Source: CAYRZL01 sp964428795 (GTDB taxonomy: Bacteria; Bacillota; Clostridia; Lachnospirales; Lachnospiraceae). Taken from it: a stretch of 9,846 nucleotides of DNA. The notes under the pieces are model-generated. The model was given only the letters and a program-made list of their open reading frames with translations. It searched no databases and was not told where the DNA came from. Positions 1 through 5,506 of the stretch are shown here, piece by piece (the stretch's first letter is position 1; each line of letters opens with the position of its first letter). The stretch covers positions 1 through 9,846 of the forward strand of contig CAYRZL010000089.1 in the NCBI GenBank assembly GCA_964428795.1. The letters are read 5' to 3'. The position numbers and the translations under genes are program-made.

Positions 1-178
1 AAAAGAGGTTCATTTACGTACAATAGATACCTTACAGGATATGGATGTCTCTGGTGATGTCGTATTACTTATGGATGACGTGACCACGACAGGAAATTCT
101 TTGTATGCTTGCAGAGAAATATTATTAAATCATGGGGCAAATAAAGTGGAAATGTTTGCTTTAGGAAAGGCGATATAG
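1..178 (+). CDS. Phosphoribosyltransferase-family protein, C-terminal end (5' end outside window)
   Basis: Only the last 58 codons are present (frame starting at base 2, TAG at 176-178). The visible peptide contains the PRPP-binding signature of type I phosphoribosyltransferases: a hydrophobic strand followed by MDDVTTTGNS (the D-D/E-x-x-T-T-G loop that binds the ribose-5-phosphate of PRPP), then a helix and a final strand VEMFALGKAI, as in ComF-like and orotate-type PRTases. The gene ends inside the start codon of the DprA-like gene (TAGTG overlap), so the two are almost certainly co-translated. In ordinary competence loci comF and dprA are not normally fused into a two-gene operon, whereas a PRTase next to a short DprA homologue is what I recall for ShosTA toxin-antitoxin modules, in which the PRTase protein (ShosT) is the toxin. 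The family call is firm. The ShosT assignment is inference because the N-terminal part, which may carry a further domain, is not in the window. Confidence 0.85.
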   Translation, partial: KEVHLRTIDTLQDMDVSGDVVLLMDDVTTTGNSLYACREILLNHGANKVEMFALGKAI

Positions 179-951
179 TGTTTGTATACTCAGAAATAGA
201 TAAAAAGAAAATAGAAGAAGCATATATTCATAAAGATGAAAGCGAAAAACAGGGAATTTTTTTCTGTACGATAGAGGATAAAGTTTATCCTTCAGCACTA
301 AAAAAACTGAAAGATGCACCAGTCGTCTTATACTATAAAGGTAATATTGAAGCGATAAATCAAAATAAGAATATTGCAGTGATTGGAAGTCGAAAAGTTT
401 CAGAAAAAGGGTTAAAATGGTCTTTTGAAACAGGAAAAGCTGTTGCAGACCAGAAATTGAATGTGGTAAACGGACTTGCTGTGGGGTGTGATACGGGCGC
501 AATACAGGGAGCGTTATCGGTAGGGGGAGTGTGTGTTGCTATATTGCCTTGTGGGCTTGAGCAGATATATCCAAAGACAAATCAAAAATTGTCTGATAAA
601 ATTGTTTCCGAAGGTGGATGTCTATTAAGTGAATATCCAATAGGGACAACGTTACAAAAGCACTTATTTGTGAGACGGGATCGATTGCAGAGTGGAATTA
701 GCCAAGGAGTTATTGTAGTAGAAGCTGAAAAAGATAGCGGAACGATGCATACGGTTGAGTTTGCTCAAAAACAGAGAAAAAGGCTGGCATGCTATTATTC
801 CAGCCTCCTGAAGATGTCAAGCGGCAATAAATATTTGGAAGAAAAAGGAATTGCAGATGTATTAAAGCACAGTACAGATTTGCAGTTTTTTTTGCAAAAA
901 GTGTCTGAGGAAAAAGATTATAAGCAGTTAACATTGTTTGATTTGCCTTAG
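178..951 (+). CDS. Short DprA/Smf-like Rossmann-fold protein (candidate ShosA-type partner of the upstream PRTase)
   Basis: 257 residues, GTG start at 178 overlapping the upstream TAG, with AGGAAAGG at 163-170 seven bases before it. DprA/Smf hallmarks are in order: IGSRKVSEKG at about 69-78 (phosphate-binding GSR loop), NGLAVGCDTGAIQGAL at about 98-113 (equivalent of the SGLARGID..AH.gAL motif), and from about 164 FVRRDRLQSG followed by IVVEAEKDSGTMHTVEFA (equivalent of the FPxRNRIISG...vvVEA..SG.l.TA motif). In canonical DprA this fold binds ssDNA and loads RecA during transformation. This protein is shorter than the usual 290-370 residues: the N-terminal region is brief and there is no room for the C-terminal winged-helix domain. 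Departures from consensus include D for N in RNR and GCDTGAI for GID..AH. Codon use is AT-rich compared with genes from 960 onward, suggesting acquisition as a cassette. Coupling to a PRTase argues for a conflict/TA role over competence; a housekeeping DprA cannot be strictly excluded. Confidence 0.92.
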   Translation: MFVYSEIDKKKIEEAYIHKDESEKQGIFFCTIEDKVYPSALKKLKDAPVVLYYKGNIEAINQNKNIAVIGSRKVSEKGLKWSFETGKAVADQKLNVVNGLAVGCDTGAIQGALSVGGVCVAILPCGLEQIYPKTNQKLSDKIVSEGGCLLSEYPIGTTLQKHLFVRRDRLQSGISQGVIVVEAEKDSGTMHTVEFAQKQRKRLACYYSSLLKMSSGNKYLEEKGIADVLKHSTDLQFFLQKVSEEKDYKQLTLFDLP

Positions 952-959
952 TGTATCGG

Positions 960-2054
960 TTAAATAGGGGGCAAAAATTCATACCGTCCGGTGTAATACC
1001 CTACAATTCCGTTCTTTTTTGCAAGAAGCCCTTTCGGTTCCACATCACAGCATGACAGTATATCGCCAGCCTGCACTGGCAGATGGTATGTGGTCAGATT
1101 GTAGCAGTAACGTTTCTTTTTGTATTCGTAGAGATGGTCGTTTGCCACGGTCATCTGCCGCCCCAGGGCCGGGACAAAGCAGATACTTTCCGTTTCGTTT
1201 TCCTGAATGATCTTTACCTCAGTTCGTGGAAATTCCAGCGTAAGAGGATCCTTTGAAGCTTTCTGACTGTCCAGCGCCCGAAAGCGCGGCATATCGTCAT
1301 ATGCCCCGAACTCAATGTTATCTTCTGTCAGAACAAGATAGTTGATCTGATGCCAGCGTTTCAGACTGTTTCCTCCGTCAATGCTGATGACATTTGTCTC
1401 CCGGTTAAAATAAGGATTTACATTGACGATTGTTTCGCAGTAATTGCTGGCAGGCCAGTGACCTACGATGACGGGTTTTTCAAACCGGAAAGTCTGTCTG
1501 CCAAAACCGGGCACTGTCAGACAGTAATCCAGATCCTGTTCGGTCAGAGGACCGGGCTTTAATCCCGCATGGACAAAGGTAGCTTTCTCTGTTTCCAGAA
1601 TGTGAGGAAGGGATTCCAGAAAAGCAAGTTCTGCGGTGAAATGTTCCTGTATAGCCTTTCTCAGCGCTTTTACTTCGTTTAGCGTCTGCCAGCCCATTTC
1701 CAGTTCCTTTGCCATCTCCCGCAGGGTAATATTCTCCCGGGCAGTCATGTATCCGTGAATTTGCTCGTCAGTCACTTCGCCCTGATACCACTCGGAAAAA
1801 ATCGTGTCATTATTACCGGCAACCATGTACACATTGCCTGTCTGTGCGCAGCGCATGACTGTGCGAAGCAGCTCTAATGAGTGCTCGCCTTTTTCCAGAA
1901 TATCTCCGACAATGACCAATGCATCCTGTGAACTGTAGCCTGTCTGTCGTAATGTACCGAGAAATCCCTGATTATCCCCGTGAATATCACTGACCACAAT
2001 GGTTCGTTTGTATGGATTTAAATCAGCATATGCCACTATTGCTTGTTTACTCAC
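960..2054 (-). CDS. Calcineurin-like metallophosphoesterase (PPP-type) with extra C-terminal domain
   Basis: 364 residues with a GTG start at 2054; GGGAGA lies six bases upstream on the minus strand. Metallophosphoesterase motifs run in order: SDIHGD (D23, H25), VGDILEKG (G50, D51), AGNND (about 79-83), VHAG (H162) and GHWP (H199), followed by ISIDGG at about 224-229 as in PPP-family phosphatases. These supply the dinuclear metal site that hydrolyses phosphomonoesters (protein-phosphate or nucleotide substrates in this family). The usual GNHD/E is GNND here, so the His that normally assists leaving-group protonation is Asn. Residues about 240-364 lie beyond the catalytic fold and contain a Tyr- and Gly-rich end that could be a small beta domain; I do not recognise it. 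No signal peptide or membrane segment is seen, so it is probably cytoplasmic. The gene is convergent with the DprA-like gene with only 8 bases between stops and no obvious terminator. The substrate is unknown. Confidence 0.93.
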   Translation of the reverse strand: MSKQAIVAYADLNPYKRTIVVSDIHGDNQGFLGTLRQTGYSSQDALVIVGDILEKGEHSLELLRTVMRCAQTGNVYMVAGNNDTIFSEWYQGEVTDEQIHGYMTARENITLREMAKELEMGWQTLNEVKALRKAIQEHFTAELAFLESLPHILETEKATFVHAGLKPGPLTEQDLDYCLTVPGFGRQTFRFEKPVIVGHWPASNYCETIVNVNPYFNRETNVISIDGGNSLKRWHQINYLVLTEDNIEFGAYDDMPRFRALDSQKASKDPLTLEFPRTEVKIIQENETESICFVPALGRQMTVANDHLYEYKKKRYCYNLTTYHLPVQAGDILSCCDVEPKGLLAKKNGIVGYYTGRYEFLPPI

Positions 2055-2329
2055 TTTATGTCTCCCTGTTCTTTCGTGTTATAGTTCAATCTTATACTAT
2101 TTTATCGGAATAAAAAAGGGGAAATATGCCTTTTTTCTATTTTAAATACAAAGTTTTTAGTTGAAAAAGAAATAGTTTTTAAACTTGGAATGTTTACAAA
2201 TGTGTGCTAAAATATTTGCAAAGCATAACAGAAGTCTAATTATTTCGAGGCATCAGCCATCTGAATTTCTATTTTCATTTCAAGACAACTCTATGCTTTT
2301 GGATTCAAATAAACAAGAGCAGGAGATGT
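2055..2329. other. AT-rich intergenic region between phosphoesterase and Rpn remnant
   Basis: No convincing gene. The left part must hold the promoter of the minus-strand phosphoesterase (a TATAAG-like hexamer near 2090-2097 on the minus strand is a weak -10 candidate without a clear -35). At 2112-2136 an AT-rich 8-bp inverted repeat (AAAAAAGG / CCTTTTTT, 9-nt loop) sits upstream of both genes and so has no obvious transcript to terminate. Between 2185 and 2329 a frame stays open, but its product resembles nothing I know and runs into the Rpn remnant in another frame. This stretch occupies the place where the missing N-terminal part of the Rpn gene should be, so it is probably sequence joined by deletion or recombination. 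Confidence 0.4.
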
Positions 2330-2749
2330 GTGGATGCAGTGGAAATTTGTGTAGGGGGATTTTTGATTCTGCTGTCAGAGATGCCTTACGGACAGGCTGT
2401 GGAGCGTGCGGTAGATGAATGTATCCGGGATGGGATTTTGTCGGATTTTCTGTTGAAGAATAAAAGTGAGGTGATTGCAGTGAGCATATTTGAATACAAC
2501 GAGGAAGAGGATCGCCGAATGGATCGGGAAGAAGCCAGACAGTGTGGTCTGCAGGAGGGCATAAAACGAGGTATAAGTCAGGGGTTGATCAAATCGATAT
2601 GCAGCTTTTTGGCAGATTTGGGACCGGTTTCAGGAGAAAGATTAAAAAAGATTGAAGCACAAAAGGATATTTCCAAACTTGAAAAATGGAATAAACTTGC
2701 GGCAAGTGCCATATCAATAGATCATTTTTTTGAAAGTATAAAAGAATAA
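2330..2749 (+). pseudogene. Rpn-family (PD-(D/E)XK nuclease / 'transposase_31-like') C-terminal remnant
   Basis: 139 codons open from a GTG at 2330 to TAA at 2747-2749. From about codon 17 (MPYGQAVERAVDECIRDGIL) onward it matches the familiar C-terminal half of clostridial Rpn proteins: a helical segment ending in SDFLLKNKSEVIAVSIFEYN, an acidic/basic linker (EEEDRRMDREEA), a Gly-rich 'GLQEGIKRGISQGL' segment typical of the family, and a final helical unit ending with KWNKLAASA. Full-length family members are around 300 residues and carry the PD-(D/E)XK nuclease core in the N-terminal half; nothing like it lies upstream, so the nuclease is gone. The first roughly 16 codons do not fit the family. 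An AGGAG at 2321-2325 precedes the GTG by four bases, so translation of the fragment is possible. Published work on Rpn genes describes C-terminal products made from internal starts that inhibit the full-length nuclease, so this could be an orphan inhibitor; simple decay is the default reading. Confidence 0.8.
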
Positions 2750-2795
2750 TTGAAATCTTTCGGTAAAAACCATTTTCTCCGGGAAGAACAAAGAT

Positions 2796-3611
2796 TTACA
2801 GCATATCTGCCCACTGATGCAGCAGTTCCTCCGCCTGTGCAGAATTATCTTCCTGATAAGCAATATGCAGATTGTACAATAGACCGTCCACTACCATGTA
2901 GCCATCCAGACACATATATCCGCGTTCTCCGGCAGAAGATGAAATAATGTGGCACTGTTTTTGGGAGGCAGTCGTATAGAAGGATTCCGTGAAGGAGGTA
3001 TCCTCCGTTGTGCGCATGGAATGACTGATTTCTTCTTCACAATATTCTGTGTAGATATAGGTGAATGCCTGCAGCCGGATATCACCGGACACATAGTCTG
3101 TTTCCAGAATTACGGTATTGATCCGGGCTTTCTCATCACTCACGATGAGTACGGTGTTGCTTTGCTCCTCTAAATCCCAACTGGCTTTTTTTATGGAGGA
3201 AAGGCCAATATATGCGATTGCTTCTTCTGATGACGAAAACTTCTTTTGCATACTTTGCGGAAAATGATCATCATGAGGTTCATAGGTGGCAATCTGTCGG
3301 GCAATGATATCACTTGCCTCCTGAATTTCTCCGTTCAGCTCAGAAACCGGAATTTTTTCAACCTCAGCGTTCAGATCGTATCCGGATTCGCTGAAATCCG
3401 ATTCTGGTTCTGTGCGTGCAGTAAACAGATCTGTCAGCCAGGTAGCATGACCGCTTGCGGCAAAAGCGGTGAGGGAGCCGACAAAAAGACATAAGCATGC
3501 AGCGATGGCAATACCCCATTTTTTATATGTTTTTTGTTTGAACTGCGGTTTCTCATTTGCACATGAGATAAAAGAAGGATCAACAATCTGTTTATCTTTC
3601 AAAGTGTTCAT
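2796..3611 (-). CDS. Single-pass membrane protein, anti-sigma-factor-like
   Basis: 271 residues from the ATG at 3611, with AGGA seven bases upstream and the MNxxxDKxxVDP opening seen in related clostridial proteins. An in-frame ATG at 3632 (seven residues longer, AAGG nine bases upstream) is an alternative start. Layout: about 30 polar residues, a transmembrane segment WGIAIAACLCLFVGSLTAFA (about residues 32-51), then an extracytoplasmic domain of about 215 residues. That domain has an Asp/Glu-rich stretch after the membrane, a central 'SSEEAIAYIGLSS' segment and a C-terminal beta-rich part ending in a helix (AEELLHQWADML). The layout resembles anti-sigma/sigma-regulator proteins in Lachnospiraceae that sit beside an ECF sigma gene, but the cytoplasmic part is short and I see no HxxxCxxC zinc motif. 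No sigma gene is adjacent: the upstream neighbour on the same strand is the PucR-type regulator, 97 bases away. The function is tentative. Confidence 0.7.
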   Translation of the reverse strand: MNTLKDKQIVDPSFISCANEKPQFKQKTYKKWGIAIAACLCLFVGSLTAFAASGHATWLTDLFTARTEPESDFSESGYDLNAEVEKIPVSELNGEIQEASDIIARQIATYEPHDDHFPQSMQKKFSSSEEAIAYIGLSSIKKASWDLEEQSNTVLIVSDEKARINTVILETDYVSGDIRLQAFTYIYTEYCEEEISHSMRTTEDTSFTESFYTTASQKQCHIISSSAGERGYMCLDGYMVVDGLLYNLHIAYQEDNSAQAEELLHQWADML

Positions 3612-3708
3612 CTCCTTTTCCTGGTGTAACATGTGCTCTTACCTTTTTAAACACCGTTTGGGTCAAAGGGGTTACACAGTGACATGTTTTTTTAAATTTG
3701 TGCTGATA

Positions 3709-5262
3709 TTACTGGCTCAGATAATCCCAGATCTGAAACGATATCTCATATAAAAATAGAAGATGACTGTCTGTGATGGAAATATCCAGCAGCTCTTCTA
3801 TTTTTTTTATGCGGTAAAAGAATGTGCTGCGGTGGATATGCAACGCCGCTGCTGCCTGTGCCATATTCCGGTCGTTGTCCAGGTAAGCGCGCAGTGTAGC
3901 GATAAATTCTGTATGGTATTCTGCGTCATAATCGAAAAGCTGTTGTATATGATAGTGCACACCAATTTCCAGTTCCTGATAGCTGCACTTGGAAAACAGG
4001 AAATGAGAGATCATCTCTCCGCCGAAAAACAAAGTCTGGTCAGGATAAGCAGACATGCCAAGCCGCAGGCAGCTTTGCGCCTGCTGATAGAGAGCGTTGA
4101 TCTTTAGAATATCCACAAAGGGCTGGCTGAATCCGGCTTTCATATGATTGCGGCGGGCAAATTCTTCCAGAGGAGCGGTAAAATCCGGATTCAATAAAAT
4201 GGGCATATCCTGATTCAAAAAGAGAATGATCGAATCTTTGTAAACGATGGACATACAGTTCGGATAGACCGTGCGCAGGGTGGAAATCTGCCGCTTATTG
4301 AACAGATTGCTGTCATGGGGCTCCGTGCATTTCAGTACGACCAGACAAAAATATTTGCAGAATTTCCGGTCCAGCAGCTCAATGCGGGAACTGATCATAT
4401 TTACGTCGGTAAAACGTCCTTCCAGAAGATCTACCAGGAAGTTTTCATATTTTAAGCCGGTACGGGTCACAAAGAAATCGTGCTTCTGCATTTCGATGGC
4501 GCAGATATCAGCCAGAGCTGTGGTCATACGAATCTCGTATGCAGTGGCTTCTCTGACACAGGGCAGGCAGACAGCCACATATCCGGTCATGACATTCTGG
4601 ATACGGATGGCGCAGAAAATCCAGTTGTTGTCAGGATGATCCGGTGTTTGCACACAAAAAGCCTGATTTTTTTCATAAATCTGATCTTCAATCTGCAAGC
4701 GTCTCAGGCTCTCGATCTCTTCGCCCTTCAGTATCATTCCGGCATTGCTTCTGTCGATGCCGTACTCCATTTTTTTCATCAAAGGTGAGGTCTCGATCAT
4801 GCTGTAGCTGGCATCCAGTACGGATATAGGCAATTTCAGATATTCTTCCGCGCGATTTACCACGTCGGTAAGACCGTGCCCATAGTAGAGAGCGTGATAC
4901 AGATGATTGATATGAGTTTCCAACCTGGATTCAAATTTCAGCTTTTCCCGGATGGAGGCGCGCAGTATTGCAGGTTCCGGCATATGACTGATCCGAATGC
5001 AGGAAAAGGGCAGACAAGAGCAGTCAGTAACCGTTTCCACAAGAAGAAAACAGGAGCCTTTTTTTTGAAAATGATGAAAGGTACTTTTTAATGTGATCAA
5101 ATCAGCTTCGGAAGGCAACACATAAAGCGTATGAATATCCGGCTGGCAGTTTTCATATAAAACTTCCACATCATAGATGTCTCTGGATTCTTCATATGTG
5201 TCATAAACGATACAATCGAACGTATCTGTCACATATTGTATGAGCTGTTTTAATTTAACCAT
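3709..5262 (-). CDS. PucR/CdaR-family transcriptional regulator, divergent from the flavoprotein operon
   Basis: 517 residues from the ATG at 5262 (AAGGA eight bases upstream). An ATG ten codons further out at 5292 lacks a good ribosome site and would overlap the palindrome boundary. Three parts are visible: an N-terminal region (about 1-125) with a ligand-sensing look resembling the variable N-terminal domain of PucR proteins; a central region (about 130-330) with GAF-like beta/alpha content; and a C-terminal helix-turn-helix at about 456-500, YLDNDRNMAQAAAALHIHRS followed by TFFYRIKKIEELL, which is the PucR C-terminal HTH signature (yl..n.n...tA..L..HrnTl.YRl..i..ll). Family members act as ligand-responsive activators, for purine catabolism in Bacillus and other pathways elsewhere. 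No AAA+ domain is present, so it cannot itself drive a sigma-54 promoter. The divergent position and the palindrome 31 bases before its start suggest it controls the adjacent operon and itself; the inducer is unknown. Confidence 0.9.
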   Translation of the reverse strand: MVKLKQLIQYVTDTFDCIVYDTYEESRDIYDVEVLYENCQPDIHTLYVLPSEADLITLKSTFHHFQKKGSCFLLVETVTDCSCLPFSCIRISHMPEPAILRASIREKLKFESRLETHINHLYHALYYGHGLTDVVNRAEEYLKLPISVLDASYSMIETSPLMKKMEYGIDRSNAGMILKGEEIESLRRLQIEDQIYEKNQAFCVQTPDHPDNNWIFCAIRIQNVMTGYVAVCLPCVREATAYEIRMTTALADICAIEMQKHDFFVTRTGLKYENFLVDLLEGRFTDVNMISSRIELLDRKFCKYFCLVVLKCTEPHDSNLFNKRQISTLRTVYPNCMSIVYKDSIILFLNQDMPILLNPDFTAPLEEFARRNHMKAGFSQPFVDILKINALYQQAQSCLRLGMSAYPDQTLFFGGEMISHFLFSKCSYQELEIGVHYHIQQLFDYDAEYHTEFIATLRAYLDNDRNMAQAAAALHIHRSTFFYRIKKIEELLDISITDSHLLFLYEISFQIWDYLSQ

Positions 5263-5292
5263 ATACAGGATCCTTCTTCTGAGTATTTGCAA

Positions 5293-5308
5293 TTCAACAT
5301 TTGTTGAA
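5293..5308. promoter_or_regulatory. 16-bp palindrome, candidate operator
   Basis: TTCAACA-TT-TGTTGAA: two perfectly complementary 7-base arms around a 2-base centre, lying in the divergent region 31 bases before the regulator's start codon. It has the size and symmetry of a dimeric regulator site. Its right half (TTTGTTGAAA, 5300-5309) recurs in inverted orientation at 5405-5414. Binding by the adjacent PucR-type protein is inference. Confidence 0.55.
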
Positions 5309-5356
5309 AAATAAATCTTCCATGCAGGAAATTCTCTACAGATGTTTGAAGCGTTT

Positions 5357-5372
5357 TGGCAATAAACATGCT
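5357..5372 (+). promoter_or_regulatory. Sigma-54-like -24/-12 element
   Basis: TGGCA at 5357-5361 and TGCT at 5369-5372 place the invariant GG (5358-5359) and GC (5370-5371) exactly 10 bases apart, as in the TGGCAC-N5-TTGCW consensus for RpoN promoters. It points toward the operon and would give a leader of about 120 nt before the ATG at 5507. No well-spaced sigma-A promoter was found in the same interval. An AAA+ enhancer-binding protein would be required and none is in the window, so this could be chance. Confidence 0.35.
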
Positions 5373-5404
5373 AAAATTAGCTCAAGTAGAAACAAACTCG
5401 CATC

Positions 5405-5414
5405 TTTCAACAAA
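5405..5414 (-). promoter_or_regulatory. Second inverted copy of the palindrome core
   Basis: TTTCAACAAA is the exact reverse complement of TTTGTTGAAA at 5300-5309. Start-to-start distance is 105 bp, close to ten helical turns. Here only one half is well conserved: the following ATTTTAA is a poor second arm. It could be an auxiliary half site that allows looping. Confidence 0.4.
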
Positions 5415-5421
5415 ATTTTAA

Positions 5422-5444
5422 CATGTCGATTATTTCATGTCAAT
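5422..5444. repeat. 9-bp direct repeat, period 14
   Basis: CATGTCGAT (5422-5430) and CATGTCAAT (5436-5444) differ at one base and are spaced 14 bases start to start, in the leader of the flavoprotein operon. They could be tandem protein-binding half sites; short enough that chance is a real alternative. Confidence 0.3.
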
Positions 5445-5506
5445 AAGGTAAGTACTTTTGAAAGGTGTTTCAGGAAACAGAGAAATGAGAAGGAGAGGGA
5501 AAGACA

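Noticed and set aside
2112..2136. AAAAAAGG/CCTTTTTT inverted repeat resembling a terminator
   Set aside because: Only two G-C pairs, a 9-nt loop, and it lies upstream of both flanking genes, so there is no transcript for it to end.
2185..2418. 77-codon open frame before and across the Rpn remnant start
   Set aside because: Product resembles no family, there is no clear ribosome site, and it overlaps in a different frame the recognisable Rpn coding sequence.
3650..3676. ECF-sigma-like promoter (TGTAACC then CGGTGTT on the minus strand) before the anti-sigma-like gene
   Set aside because: Spacing from AAC to CGG is 14 bases, shorter than the 16-17 typical of ECF promoters, and the -10 is not CGTC/CGTA.
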